Shown: in pieces, positions 12,101-21,262 of the stretch
Layout: the number at the start of each line of letters is the position of its first letter
How positions within the stretch are numbered: position 1 is the first letter of the stretch
DNA from: Archivesica marissinica
Taxonomy: Eukaryota > Mollusca > Bivalvia > Venerida > Vesicomyidae
DNA length: 64,000 nt
Assembly: GCA_014843695.1 (NCBI GenBank)
Contig: CM026394.1
Span: forward strand, 42,359,553 to 42,423,552
Direction of reading: 5' to 3'
Position numbers and translations under genes: made by a program
Notes under the pieces: generated by a model
Database searches by the model: none
What the model was told of the DNA's origin: nothing
Seen by the model: only the letters and a program-made list of their open reading frames with translations

Positions 12101-12837
12101 GTATGATAAACTTCAGCCATTCAGGTCATGTTTATTCGGTTATCTTTCCTCTCTGAAACTTCCTTTTTATCAGAAGATATGATAAATATAATATTAGGTT
12201 AATAACTTAATATACGATCTTATAAGTTTTAAATTATTAGGCTGGTCTTCGATACAAATAAAGGCTAGTCAGAACCTCGCGTTGTATATTTTCTCCAACT
12301 CGCCTAATAAATTAAAATTTATACGATAATAACCTAATATTCTCCATGTATTCTACCTCCATTCGTAATAATTGTCAAAAACGGCAATAAATTAAACCTT
12401 TAGTGACATAATTTATAACGGCAATAAACTAAACCTTTAGTGACATAATTTATAACGGCAATAAACTAAACCTTTAGTGACATAATTTATAACGGCAATA
12501 AACTAAACCTTTAGTGACATAATTTATAACGGCAATAAACTAAACCTTTAGTGACATAGTTTATCTATTTAGGGGTACCTCTTTCCATATTGAAAGGATT
12601 TAAAGTAAACCTGTAATTTAGTGCCAGTCCAACATATACCAAGTAGGCCAAGAAGATAACGATTGCTACTGTAGTCCAGATGACCTTACTGTATGTGGTA
12701 TATACGTTATACACCGACTCTTGTATTGCAAGCAGTGCCTTCTCATAGTCATTGTAGTGATAGTCGTCTTCTTCCTCGTTGTCCGTAACAACAGTTACAC
12801 TATCTGCGTCAATAGTCGTGTCGGCTGACCTATAAGG
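3040..12837 (-). CDS. SLC28: Concentrative nucleoside transporter, SLC28/CNT family, copy A (partial, six exons)
   Basis: Sodium-coupled nucleoside uptake carrier of the plasma membrane, recognised by family. Exons on the minus strand: 12837-12611, 9466-9293, 7995-7851, 6987-6796, 4400-4239, 3165-3040. Each is bounded by AG and GT and the phases join without a break, giving about 342 codons. They cover an acidic N-terminus, the first membrane segment, the early helices, the region with [13 protein letters not shown], and the re-entrant hairpin with TESPLM followed by [10 protein letters not shown]. The substrate-site positions TE are present, but the Gln normally before them is Met. The C-terminal half lies left of the window; the array at 1-1060 carries repeated copies of the next exon's acceptor. 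No promoter or upstream first exon was found. Copy B, 20 kb or more away on the same strand, has the same exon lengths and phases for exons 2-6. Which SLC28 member it is cannot be said. Confidence 0.94.
3166..3974. other. Intron 5 of SLC28 copy A, unique-looking part
   Basis: AT-rich with a more GC-rich patch near 3340-3500. No repeat family recognised until the SINE at 3975. Confidence 0.5.
3975..4190 (+). mobile_element. SINE-b (tRNA-derived), slightly shortened head
   Basis: Head GTCGTGATAGCGCATTCGC, B-box GGAGTTCGAGCC, body GCCCTTAGGCAAGGCATTTA, tail CAATCGAGCTAAAATAAATT. It sits about 50 bases downstream of exon 5 of copy A, in opposite orientation to the gene. Confidence 0.85.
4239..4400 (-). 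CDS. SLC28 copy A exon 5
   Basis: 162 bases, 54 codons, phase 0. Reads [20 protein letters not shown], then [18 protein letters not shown] and ends NIFVSM. The final residue sits where most characterised CNTs have the nucleobase-contacting Gln; here it is Met. Acceptor TTCTAAG, donor ATG|GTAAGC. Confidence 0.94.
4832..5010 (-). mobile_element. SINE-b, head truncated
   Basis: Minus-strand tail TTATTTTAGCTTTATTGCGA is followed by the SINE-b body; the match stops after the B-box region. Confidence 0.8.
5521..5745 (+). mobile_element. SINE-b with a divergent head
   Basis: Body and tail match SINE-b (GGTCCGGAGTTCGAACCCCG onward), but the A-box side reads GGGCAATAGCTCATCGGG, unlike the other copies. 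Confidence 0.78.
5840..6040. mobile_element. Tc1-like MITE, CAGTCTACATCCG family
   Basis: TACAGTCTACATCCGTTATG at the left and its inverse ACATAACGGATGTAGACTGT at the right, 201 bp. The left flank (GGGCGCTTCATAAATTTGG) is shared with the copy at 55561, where it lies on the other side. Confidence 0.85.
6091..6337. mobile_element. piggyBac-like MITE (TTAA target)
   Basis: Starts TTAACCCATTTCATT and ends AATGAAATGGGTTAA: TTAA duplications plus inverted CCC termini. The interior holds the foldback GATCAGCCGCAGCGTGACGC and its partner. About 247 bp, no coding sequence. Confidence 0.85.
6510..6748 (+). mobile_element. SINE-c, full-length
   Basis: GGCTGTCCGATTAGCGCAGT head, GGGTTCGATCCTCGG B-box, tail TCGCAATCGTTGTAAAATAA. 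It lies just 3' of copy A exon 4 in the antisense orientation. Confidence 0.88.
6796..6987 (-). CDS. SLC28 copy A exon 4
   Basis: 192 bases, 64 codons, phase 0 at both ends. Contains the CNT-typical block [20 protein letters not shown], then [17 protein letters not shown] and a helix ending in HIFAMK. Acceptor TTTACAG, donor AAG|GTAACT. Mostly identical to copy B exon 4, with the main differences near the end (DAYANHIF versus DTWFQHFF). Confidence 0.95.
7273..7405. repeat. Inverted repeat forming a long hairpin in SLC28 copy A intron
   Basis: Two arms of about 50 bp share GGGTATGAACTACATTGGGCG (within 7300-7324) and its complement near 7351-7375, plus outer arms with AATGAATCGC. The loop is about 25 bases. 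Mismatches are few. It could be a short foldback element or a structured RNA; no protein potential. Confidence 0.75.
7480..7722 (+). mobile_element. SINE-d (tRNA-derived)
   Basis: tRNA-like head GTCGAAGGGTTAAGATCGC with B-box GGGTTCGAGCCC, then AGTTGGCAGTTTCTTGCGGA and a tail CGGTAGCGACGTTAAATAAA. A 3' fragment of the same family is at 48151-48270. Confidence 0.75.
7851..7995 (-). CDS. SLC28 copy A exon 3
   Basis: 145 bases: one base completing TGG (Trp), then 48 codons starting [10 protein letters not shown] and ending [10 protein letters not shown]. Two hydrophobic helices are separated by the charged turn DIAIDHPRN. Acceptor TTGACAG, donor AGA|GTAAGT. Identical length and phase to copy B exon 3. 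Confidence 0.93.
8119..8408 (+). mobile_element. SINE-a (tRNA-derived), full-length
   Basis: Head GACGGATCTGTAGTCCAGTG, B-box GCAGGTTCGATCC, conserved centre GGGACGTTAAACCGAGGTCT, then GTGCACGTAAAAGAACC and a tail GACGATAAATAAACG. I believe related centres occur in molluscan SINEs. Confidence 0.88.
8563..8731. mobile_element. piggyBac-like MITE, shortened
   Basis: TTAACTCTTTGCGTGCTGAG at the left; AGTGTGCAAAGGGTTGA at the right, where TTAA has become TTGA. Interior shares GTCTGATCAGGATTTATG with the other TTAA elements. Confidence 0.7.
8763..9262 (+). repeat. GA-rich microsatellite (GAGAGA/GAGAGT)
   Basis: About 500 bp of purine-only-like sequence with short interruptions such as GTGGTAATGTTGATATA. 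Open frames of Ser/Leu on the minus strand are artefacts. Transcribed strand of gene A would read as a long pyrimidine tract just after exon 2. Confidence 0.93.
9293..9466 (-). CDS. SLC28 copy A exon 2
   Basis: 174 bases, entered at the third codon base and leaving after two bases. Reads [20 protein letters not shown] then [14 protein letters not shown], a helix plus a polar loop. Acceptor GTTTCAG, donor CTG|GTAAGC. The GA-rich microsatellite begins about 30 bases inside the downstream intron, and an array copied from this exon's own acceptor lies upstream at 9540-10310. Confidence 0.93.
9857..10004 (-). mobile_element. SINE-b fragment inside the exon 2-derived array, first copy
   Basis: Minus-strand SINE-b from AGCGCAGTGG to the GGGAGAGAGAAGAGGCA region; body and head but no tail. 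Nearly identical to the copy at 10157-10308. Confidence 0.82.
10157..10308 (-). mobile_element. SINE-b fragment inside the exon 2-derived array, second copy
   Basis: Same breakpoints as the copy 300 bp to the left, so it spread by tandem duplication rather than by a second insertion. Confidence 0.82.
10367..10590 (+). mobile_element. tRNA-derived SINE, another family
   Basis: B-box GTAGGTTCGAATCGC, then GGAAGGTCGGTGGTTCTATC, GTCAAGAGGGGACACCCGAG and an ending GGAGAGTCGACATTTGACAC. Confidence 0.65.
10700..10797 (+). mobile_element. SINE-b fragment
   Basis: GCGCGTTCGCTTCAGGTGGG, GAGTTCGAGC and CCGCTACGATTGTGCCCGTA; stops after GCATTTA. Confidence 0.7.
10800..11165. other. AT-rich intron sequence, nothing recognised
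   Basis: Within intron 1 of SLC28 copy A, between two SINE-b copies. Confidence 0.5.
11168..11372 (+). mobile_element. SINE-b, head degraded
   Basis: AAGGCCCGGAGCTCTAGCCC (broken B-box), intact body and the tail TCGCAATCGAGCTAAGATAA. Confidence 0.8.
11456..12040 (+). repeat. (CAGT)n tetranucleotide microsatellite
   Basis: About 145 units with two slips near 11566-11592 and CAGC variants at the right end (11995-12021). It is stop-free in several frames and gives false Ser-Val-Ser-Gln proteins. It lies in intron 1 of copy A. Confidence 0.97.
12395..12555 (-). repeat. 37-bp tandem array next to SLC28 copy A exon 1 donor
   Basis: About four units of TAACGGCAATAAACTAAACC plus TTTAGTGACATAATTTA. 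On the minus strand each reads CACTAAAGGTTTAG, close to the real donor CACTAAATTACAGGTTTAC, allowing a 5-base gap. Derivation from the donor is possible but not certain. Confidence 0.7.
12611..12837 (-). CDS. SLC28 copy A exon 1 (N-terminal tail and first membrane helix)
   Basis: Seventy-five codons plus two bases. The acidic stretch [16 protein letters not shown] is followed by a hydrophobic helix around [20 protein letters not shown]. The donor is AG|GTTTAC; the split AGA codon finishes in exon 2 to read NYR-FGDEG. A good acceptor (TATTTCAG) precedes it at 12838. An in-frame ATG at 12859-12861 would let translation start here without splicing, so this may be either the first or second coding exon. 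Copy B's matching exon was not found in the window. Confidence 0.88.
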
Positions 12838-12906
12838 CTGAAATAGAAATGTCATCTTCACAATTTAATTTACAGTTTGAAGTCATATTACTGTATCAAA
12901 ACAATG

Positions 12907-13111
12907 TACAGTCTACATCCGTTATGTCGAATTCCGTCGGACCGAACACAATACTTCGACATAACCGAAGTTTGACTTAACGAAATTCGATATAAACGGA
13001 GCCAGTTATATGTAAAATGATAGTGTCTGAAATGGGACTTTGATCTGACTTTGAGATAATCAACCGGATAATTCGACATAACCGACGTTGACATAACGGA
13101 TGTAGACTGTA
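12907..13111. mobile_element. Tc1-like MITE, CAGTCTACATCCG family
   Basis: TACAGTCTACATCCGTTATG to ACATAACGGATGTAGACTGT plus A; internal landmark AAATTCGATATAAACGGAGC. Lies 70 bases upstream of SLC28 copy A exon 1. Confidence 0.88.
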
Positions 13112-13640
13112 GTAACATAATCTGTAAGACATTTACTAATATTTATCAGGTCGATGTTTGTAAATTGCCGTCCAATCTCACGAGACATCGGCTTAAAGTC
13201 TCAACCGGCACGTTACAATTTAGTTTGGTGTAGCGGGGGGGGATCGAACCTGCGACTCATTGATTACAAGTCGAGCGAGTTAACCTCTGATCAGTTACTT
13301 GTCGTTAAATACTGCCATATCCAGAAATATATGGAATGTTATCAGCTTGTAGTATAGAATATAGTCCGATTTTTAGGGTAGGGATATGTTGTTATCTACT
13401 GTTTGTACTGACTGGATGATATACCTGAATACGGAAGAGAACACTTTAACCTTTTGAGGACAAGTGATTAATCATAACGAAGAGGCCGAGAGATAATGTG
13501 CAATTTATAATCTAATGAAAACATGCAATCAATTTAACTGTTTATGTGTAATTTATATGTTAAAATATTTTTATATGACTGACCAGGCAAACTATACCAA
13601 CGTCTGTTCCCAGGCTAGCTCCCAGGTAGAACCACTGCCT
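13112..13640. other. Upstream of SLC28 copy A; tRNA-like fragment only
   Basis: Contains GGGATCGAACCTGCGACTCA near 13240-13262, a minus-strand B-box-like piece of a SINE. No promoter element recognised. Confidence 0.5.
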
Positions 13641-13644
13641 TTCC

Positions 13645-13890
13645 TTAACTCTTTCAGCGCCGAATAAATTCAGAGGATGTGCAAACAATATAGATCCAGA
13701 TCAGCCGCGGCGTAACGCCGCGTCTGATCAGGGTCTATGTTGTTTGCTATTCGGACAGGTGCTTCAGCTCCACTGTCTGAAGAGCAATCAGCATATAGCC
13801 TGATCAGACAGCATGTTCTGTTCTGTCCGATCGGGTTCTCTACATTTTTACAAAGTCGCTTTTATGCGACATTGGCGGTGAAAGAGTTGA
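13645..13890. mobile_element. piggyBac-like MITE
   Basis: TTAACTCTTTCAGCGCCG at the left and TTGGCGGTGAAAGAGTTGA at the right (right TTAA mutated to TTGA). Interior GATCAGCCGCGGCGTAACGC foldback, and ATCAGCATATAGCCTGATCA shared with 6091-6337. Confidence 0.82.
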
Positions 13891-13918
13891 GCCAGCTAGA
13901 TAGCTTCCTCATGTGAAT

Positions 13919-14092
13919 CCCAGTGGGATTCGAACCTACATCATTGAGTGGTAAGTGATCAAACTGACCATAGTCTCACTAGGACTATGAGCACTACCTC
14001 TTCCAGGCGGATACCCGGTTATGCGGACACCCAGTGGTGAGGGGCATGTGGTGTAAAGTCAGCTACCTTAGCCACCCGGCCACGGTGGTAAT
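13919..14092 (-). mobile_element. tRNA-like SINE fragment
   Basis: Minus-strand B-box from AGTGGGATTCGAACCTAC, followed by a tRNA-like second segment ending in GTAGCTGACTTTACACC. Family not matched elsewhere in the window. Confidence 0.5.
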
Positions 14093-14164
14093 TAGATATC
14101 AACATAAGTGTCATGTAATTAATTGTATGACTGTGAATAGTGTACATGTAACTCAGGACAAGGT

Positions 14165-14330
14165 ATAATACTGAAATGCCAAAATAACACCCACCAAAAT
14201 ACCCCCCCCAAAAACACCCACCAAAATACCCAAACCCCCCAAAAACACCCACCAAAATACCCAAAACCACCCACCAAAATACCCAAACACCCCAAAAACA
14301 CCCACCAAAATACCCAAACCCCCTAAACTC
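14165..14330 (+). repeat. C/A-rich minisatellite
   Basis: Units around CACCCACCAAAATACCCAAA with length variation; Gly/Phe/Trp open frames on the minus strand are artefacts. Confidence 0.9.
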
Positions 14331-14690
14331 AAATATCTTATTCTTTGCAATCTTTCATGGTAGATTATTTATTTAAATTCTATATGTTTTAAAACATAAA
14401 TGTACGTGTATTTATGTTATAATATAGTGTATAATAAATAAAATATCATGCTTTTCTGATTGTTTGTAAACTGCTGCCAATCATGTTACTTGGCGATGAA
14501 CATGACTTGTCTTTGCCAATTTTCTAAAATTCTTCGACTTGGGAAAAAATATAAATATATATGTACGTTTAATTTGTTAGTTTAATGATATGAAAAGAAA
14601 TTCATTCCAAGTGTTATATACCAAAGTTTGACCTTGAAAGTTTCAGAAAAGTTAGTTCAAATTACTTTAAACTGTAGATTTAACACTGAC

Positions 14691-14923
14691 GTCGTGATGG
14701 CGCAATGGATGCGCGTTCGCTTCAGGTGCGAAATGTCCGGAGTTCGAACCCCGCTGGGGCCGTTACGATTGTGCCCTTAGCCAAGGCATTTAATTTCCAC
14801 ATTGCCTCTTCTCCCTCCCTCGTGGCGATGAATTCCATCAGGAATGAGGTCTCGAGAGTGATTACTATAAGTTATAAGAACATATTTCGCAATCGAGCTA
14901 AAATAAATTTGTATAAACTAACT
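14691..14923 (+). mobile_element. SINE-b, full-length
   Basis: GTCGTGATGGCGCAATGGAT head, GGAGTTCGAACCCCGC B-box, tail TCGCAATCGAGCTAAAATAA then ATTTGTATAAACTA. Confidence 0.88.
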
Positions 14924-15779
14924 ACCCGGACTTCTCTTTAAAAGTTGACTAATCAGATGTATACGTACATGCATAAAAGGGAAATAACATGTTGTTGCGT
15001 ATGTTTAAATGTCAAGTATTGACGACACAGATATGCTATCTATATTAGATGTAGCTGCACCTATTCTACCGAGTGAACTCTTACACAGATCGTGCTATAA
15101 AGCATGATATATTATACATACATGAGTGGTGAAAATGGCTCGCTCGCAAAATTCTAAAACTCGTTTTCTAAGATATGGTATGAAATCATCACAGGCATCC
15201 GGCGCATACCCTGGACCCCTCCGGGCATACCCTGGACCCAAGTACAACCCCAAATAGTCATAATACATTGTAACATCAATCAAATATCATTTCTAGTTCC
15301 AAAAACCCATTTTTATAGATAATATAAGATACTGGATAAATCATTGCTAAACTATTATGCCATGAAATGTTTGTGTATATTATTTAGAAAGGAGAGGAAA
15401 ATCATAAGCTATACAGCTTTCCGTCCAATTCCTTATATCAGTTGTTGTAAATAATCGTGCATTGACAGAAAATAAATATGTTTAAACTAAAAGAAAATCC
15501 CGTTTTACGCATTAATTCATGGAACTACAGCAATTTACCTTATCTTTGGCAAACGCCAGGTTATCGTGTCCATTTTCTTGGTTAAGCGGCCGCATGTTAT
15601 TCAATTCAACAGACATCGTTATGCTGCTGCCTCTGATGTTAGTAGCAATGTTCCAGACCGTCGTTTCCAGTGAAGTATGTATCTATTGCTGCAAATATCG
15701 TGGTATTCTTTACTAGTGGCTATGATCTAGATCCTCTGGTGATAAATATACTGACAGTCTGACACCACACACAAACTGT
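14924..15779. other. AT-rich intergenic stretch
   Basis: No recognised gene. It includes a short direct repeat of CATACCCTGGACCC at 15207-15240 and a LINE-like tail AAATAAATATGTTTAAACTA near 15472-15491. Confidence 0.5.
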
Positions 15780-15960
15780 GCACTTGTATATTGAGCGCTA
15801 TGTTTTCGTTACAAATTTTAGAATTATGGATTTTTACTATCATGAGTGAAGAAAATAATCCTTCAAACATTGCTCTAATTTACCAAATATTTAAGCGCGT
15901 AGACGTCTAAAAGGATATACATTTTACCTCTATGGCAAGTGCACAGTTTCGTTTTGGTTC
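15780..15960 (+). repeat. Dispersed repeat also at 49985-50165 (-) and 63690-63882 (+)
   Basis: Shared landmarks are AATTTTAGAATTATGGAT, ATGAGTGAAGAAAATAATCC and AAGTGCACAGTTTCG. Only the 3' landmark recurs at 23977-24022. Transposon type unknown. Confidence 0.65.
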
Positions 15961-16194
15961 GGTATATATTGTGGACAATGTTGTGAGCTTTGTTTCTAAG
16001 AAACAACGGTTCTAATGATTGTTTCTGCATTGCTCCTATTTTGGAGTGCAGACGCTCAAAGTCCAGTAGCCTGGGTTCCAGTAATTGTCACTAATTTACT
16101 TCTGGTAAAATGATGTTGATATTATCAGAAACTCAATACGGCCCAATTAATGATCTCGGCCTTATATGTATATGACTGATCAGGCAAATATATA

Positions 16195-16565
16195 AACGCC
16201 TGAAGCACCCATGGTTCTTTTACATGCCCAGTGTATAGCACCGATAGGTGATGCCTCGATATATAGACCCATCTGAAAGACTGCTAATATTATTAAAACT
16301 TTTAATTTAATATTTTATTGCATTTTTTAATACAATACATTACATATATACATACATACAATACTAAGAACAAATCAGAGATTAATATGTAATTATATGA
16401 TTGCAGTATACGATACATTTGTTTTGTCAAGGGAGGTGTGATCGAACCTGCGATCCCTGTATTCGCAGCCCAAGTGTGTGTTTTTCGTTTATTTATCGTC
16501 GCTAGCGGTTGCCCATATGAGCAACGCCTCCTGGAGAGATTAGTAATTTTAGATTTTTGGAGGCC
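16195..16565 (-). mobile_element. Two truncated SINE-a copies around an AT-rich insert
   Basis: Central SINE-a (GGTTCTTTTACATGCCCAGT to CATCTGAAAGACTG) at 16208-16285, AT-rich insert to about 16430, a head fragment GATCGAACCTGCGATCCCTG, then a second copy's 3' half (GTTTATTTATCGTCGCTAGC onward). Confidence 0.65.
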
Positions 16566-17154
16566 ACCACCATAATTTTCTTTTTCAGATAAATACTCAA
16601 ACAGTCATCATTTCTTTATTTGTAGTGCGATTTTCAAAATTATGTCACGGCATTTTATGATTTAGAGAGATTTATTTTTCATGATTAACACGAATCCTGT
16701 TGACGGTTTTCTTTTAATATTGGTATTCTCGATCTCACAGATTCAGCAGCTAATGTATGTGATGACACATTTAAACATGACGCTACACTTTATGAATAGT
16801 GATACAATCTAAATATTTACTTAAAATTGAAGCAAACAAAATAAAGCTCTTGTCAAATTTTGCATTCGATAATAACAAATTTATTGACCATAGAATTCAC
16901 ATATTCACTGCTTTATAAGTATATGCCATAAAGAGTATATTTGTTCGATACATGATTGATCTATACTATTTCACTGCCTGAACATTGACTATAATATTAA
17001 GAAGCATATCGCTGATCACTCACGACAATAATAGCAGTATGGCATGGCGTGCATAGCACGTGTATCCAACATGCAAGCGAAGGAATTGTGTTTAGTTTAA
17101 ACAATATTGATTTCTTTGAATACACATAGTCAAGTATATATAATATTTACATGC
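16566..17154. other. AT-rich stretch without recognised feature
   Basis: No exon or repeat family recognised before the 51-bp array. Confidence 0.5.
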
Positions 17155-18625
17155 ATGTAGGATTGAGGAGAAAACAACCTGGTTGTATGGTTATCTCTAT
17201 ACACACATGTAGGATTGAGGAGAAAACAACCTGCTTGTATGGTTACCTCTACACACATGTAGGATTGAGGAGAAAACAACCTGCTTGTATGGTTACCTAT
17301 ACACACATGTAGGATTGAGGAGAAAACAACCTGCTTGTATGGTTACCTCTATACACACATGTAGGATTGAGGAGAAAGCAACCTGCTAGTATGGTTACCT
17401 CTATACACACATGTAGGATTGAGGAGAAATCAACCTGCTTGTATGGTTACCTCTATACACACATGTAGGATTGAGGAGAAAGCAACCTGCTTGTATGGTT
17501 ACCTCTATACCACATGTAGGATTGAGAAGAAACAACCTGCTTGTATGGTTACCTCTATACACATGTAGGATTGAGGAGAAAACAACCTGCTTGTATGGTT
17601 ACCTCTATACACATGTAGGATTGAGGAGAAAGCAATCTGCTTGTATGGTTACCTCTATACACACATGTAGGATTGAGGAGAAAACAACCTGCTTGTATGG
17701 TTACCTCTATACACATGTAGGATTGAGGAGAAAACAACCTGCTTGTATGGTTACCTCTATACACATGTAGGATTGAGGAGAAAGCAACCTGCTTGTATGG
17801 TTACCTCTATACACATGTAGGATTGAGGAGAAAACAACCTGCTTGTATGGTTACCTCTATACACATGTCGGATTGAAGAGAAAGCAACCTGCTTGTATGG
17901 TTACCTCTATACAACATGTAGGATTGAGGAGAAATCAACCTGCTTGTATGGTTACCTCTATACACACATGTAGGATTGAGGAGAAAGCAACCTGCTTGTA
18001 TGGTTACCTCTATACACACATGTAGGATTGAGGAGAAAACAACCTGCTTGTATGGTTACCTCTATACACACATGTAGGATTGAGGAGAAAACAACCTGCT
18101 TGTATGGTTACCTCTATACACATGTAGGATTGAGGAGAAAACAACCTGCTTGTATGGTTACCTCTATACACATGTAGGATTGAGGAGAAAGCAACCTGCT
18201 TGTATGGTTACCTCTATACACATGTAGGATTGAGGAGAAAACAACCTGCTTGTATGGTTACCTCTATACACATGTAGGATTGAGGAGAAATCAACCTGCT
18301 TGTATGGTTACCTCTATACACATGTAGGATTGAGGAGAAAACAACCTGCTTGTATGGTTACCTCTATACACACATGTAGGATTGAGGAGAAAACAACCTG
18401 CTTGTATGTTTACCTCTATACACATGTAGGATTGAGGAGAAAACAACCTGCTTGTATGGTTACCTCTATACACATGTAGGATTGAGGAGAAAACAACCTG
18501 CTTGTATGGTTACCTCTATACACACATGTAGGATTGATGAGAAAGCAACCTGCTTGTACGGTTACCTCTATACACACATGTAGGATTGAGGAGAAAGCAA
18601 CCTGCTTGTATGGTTACCTCTTTCG
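17155..18625 (+). repeat. Approximately 50-bp minisatellite, about 29 units
   Basis: Unit: TACACACATGTAGGATTGAG, GAGAAAACAACCTGCTTGTA, TGGTTACCTCTA, with CA and A/G/T variants after GAGAAA. One isolated related monomer is at 11397-11440 (AGGATTGAGGTGAAAGCAAC). Repeated open frames are artefacts. Confidence 0.95.
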
Positions 18626-18732
18626 AATTTTCTTTTTATTTGATGGTGAGTATAAGATAATAATACTTTAATTTCAATGAAGCATTTAAATAATTCGTTA
18701 GAGAGATTTAAATTTAATGAAATATACTTCAG

Positions 18733-18972
18733 CGCAATAGAAACGCAACCATATACATATTTAATAATCAACATTGAATTTCAACGCATACAATTATTAA
18801 TTTCATTAAGCCAGTCTATGCACTAGACAATCACCTAAAATAACCCATTTCTGCTTCATGTAATAATTCGCAGTTAAAGTGTATCGCTAGAAAAATATTT
18901 GTAATATAGATTATGTACATTGAAAATAAAATTCTAAAATATTTGTTGTACATAGAAAATAAAATTCTAACA
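18733..18972 (+). repeat. Duplicated segment, first copy
   Basis: Matches 21263-21490 closely, including AGAAACGCAACCATATACAT, TCAACGCATACAATTATTAA and AGTCTATGCACTAGACAATC. Either a 2.5-kb tandem duplication or an unknown dispersed element. Confidence 0.75.
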
Positions 18973-18989
18973 TGTTGCGTTTTTAATGC

Positions 18990-19085
18990 CGTCAGGTATA
19001 GTAACAAAGAAATGATGATGATTGAGCTTATTTACCCTCGCCTCCGTCAAACCATATGGGCGAGCGGAAACAAAGAAATGCTAAA
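18990..19085 (+). repeat. Dispersed repeat containing GAGCTTATTTACCCTCGCC
   Basis: An inverted relative lies at 23160-23232 (GGCGAGGGTTAATAAGCTCA). Identity unknown. Confidence 0.5.
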
Positions 19086-19434
19086 CACAGTACACTTAAA
19101 CAAAATACTCACTGTTATATTCACTGTGGGTATTATTTATACACCGTAACATAAATTGTCATTAAGTTCCACATTCAGTGACTACACGGTCGGTTCGGTC
19201 CGTCTGCACGCATTTTATTGAAGAATGTTATAAACAAATAGCTGATAGGTTGGTTTTATCGTTGCACGTTTTATTTGTACATAGAAGATAACAAGAGTCT
19301 ACCCCAACGGCATGTACTAGTAGTAGCCATATAACAAGAATAATAACATTATATTGTTAAACAGAAATATTGTCTTATTCGGTAAAGAAACATTAATCTA
19401 TGATGAAAATACGATAGTTTTCAAGGAGATACAC

Positions 19435-20165
19435 CACTGTATCAATACGTCTGAACCTGAATGCCGATTTGTTTAATAACGCGATAACCCAAAATGCTCG
19501 TGTCAGCTCAATGAAAATGAGGATGCGGAACACTATATATTTCGTTGTCTATTTTATGTAAATCAAAGGCGCTTACTATTCATAAGCACACGTACACATC
19601 ACCCTTTAAGCACAAGAAAACTACTGTTTGGTTTCGAAAGTTTAACGCACGAAGAAAATGAGTATATTTTCAAACATGTTCAAACTTATATTAAATCAAC
19701 AAGGCGTTTTGAGCACAGACATACCTATTTATATTATAAAGTTATGCTGTTCTCTTGATATGATTTTTTTTGCCTGGGTGTGGCTGCGGGTTTGGCTGGC
19801 TGAGGGTAGTGTACGGTGTGGCACTGGGAAGGTGTAGTAGTTGCGAATTGCATTTCTTAGTGCTTTTCTTTCTTTTTTGGTATTTTTGATCATATCCATT
19901 ATTATCCCCTTAATTGTAATCAAAAATTTGTATCCTAATTGCAATGCTCTTATCCTATATTCAGTCTCTTTGTTAATTACAAACTAGTATGTTGGGGCGG
20001 GTCGAAACTAATGTTGTTAAAACATTTGCTTCTCCATATACAGATATACATACTGATAATGTTTGTACCATATATCTTATTTATTTCATCTGTAACATGT
20101 TTGTAAATTTGAGTTGTATTGTACATTGAATATAAAGAATGCAATAAAATATGATTAAACTAAAT
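19435..20165 (+). mobile_element. LINE (non-LTR retrotransposon) 3' end, 5' truncated and frameshifted
   Basis: Plus-strand codons from 19446 read RLNLNADLFNNAITQN, then after a frameshift CSCQLNENEDAEHYIFRC and LLFGFESLTHEENEYIFKHV, stopping at 19758. C-x-C with H-x4-C is the C-terminal zinc-like motif of many LINE reverse transcriptases. The AT-rich 3' UTR ends GCAATAAAATATGATTAAAC. No RT core remains. Confidence 0.75.
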
Positions 20166-20285
20166 ACGTCTGAACGATTTGTCTATTGACATATTTAGTT
20201 TAAACATAATTTATTGCCAAATATATACAGCAAAAGGTTTGGGCCACAAGTGCTATACACATTATAAAACGGCCCTCCCCAAGGC

Positions 20286-20505
20286 TTACACAAACGTGTA
20301 GATCCTGATGAGACGGCTCATCACCGGCTCGTATTGAGCCGTCTCATCAGGATCTGCACTTTTTGCAAGTAATATTACTATTTTTAGAATTTTGTTTGCC
20401 CATTTTGATAAATGAACTGATCCAAATGTAATTTTCTTATTAATTTATTGGTCTAAAAATAGCATGGATCAGTCCATGTCAGTTATTTGGTGTTGAGTGG
20501 GTTAA
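20286..20505. mobile_element. piggyBac-like MITE, left end lost
   Basis: Matches 41981-42224 from GTGTAGATCC onward. It has the foldback GAGACGGCTCATCACCGGCT and ends TTGGTGTTGAGTGGGTTAA. The intact right TTAA abuts a LINE fragment, so it probably inserted into it. Confidence 0.8.
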
Positions 20506-20966
20506 TACTCTGGATGTGGAAGATGAGTTTCATTTCATCTTAACATGTTCATGCTATATAGATTTGAGGAAACGTTATATTACTAAAAGATTGTATACAA
20601 GACCAAGTATGTATACATTTTTGAAATTGTTAAGCTCTGATAACAGAAGTGACCTGTATAATTTGGCTCTTTACATTAAAAATGCTTTAAACAAACTAAA
20701 TAATATATTAAATACCTTGACTTCTTAGATTTAAATATGATATTAGAGTTTATCCTCCGTGCTACATGACAACATTCGTAGCACTTGTATATAATGGCTA
20801 TTACATTGATTGATTGTGATATGTAATTATGTTTTTATGTGTGGATATATATATATATATAATTATGTATATATATCTATATGCATGTATGTATATTTCT
20901 ATTAATGACTATGTACTTATGTATACGTCAAAATAAACATATGTTCTGTTCTGTTCTGTTCTGTTA
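20506..20966 (+). mobile_element. LINE 3' end with (TTCTG)n tail
   Basis: From 20513 codons read LDVEDEFHFILTCSCYIDLR, then KLLSSDNRSDLYNLALYIKN and stop at 20728. H-x4-C fits a LINE C-terminus. The 3' UTR runs to AATAAACATATGTTCTG and four TTCTG units, the kind of simple tail used by several LINE clades. 5' truncated at the MITE. Confidence 0.72.
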
Positions 20967-21050
20967 AGAATCCCAGGTCCACTGATCGTTGCATGGGGCT
21001 GGGCTTTTGGAGTGGACACGGCGGCAACAGCACACAGGGAATGGTTTATG

Positions 21051-21256
21051 TACAGTCTACATCCGTCATGTCAAAGTTGGTTATGTCGAATTCTCCGGTT
21101 ATCTCGAAATATCAAAGTCCCGCTTCAGACAGTATCATTTTACAAATTTACATATAACTGGCTCCGTTTATATTGAATTTCGTTAAGTCAAACTTCGGTT
21201 ATGTCGAAGTATTTTGCTCGGTCCGACGGTATTCGACATAGCGCATGTAGACTGTA
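21051..21256. mobile_element. Tc1-like MITE, CAGTCTACATCCG family
   Basis: TACAGTCTACATCCGTCATG to ACATAGCGCATGTAGACTGT plus A. Internal AACTGGCTCCGTTTATATTG shows orientation opposite to the 12907 copy. Confidence 0.88.
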
Positions 21257-21262
21257 TTACTT

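Noticed and set aside
11407..12156. 249-residue Ser-Val-Ser-Gln open frame
   Set aside because: It is a direct reading of the (CAGT)n microsatellite; no coding context.
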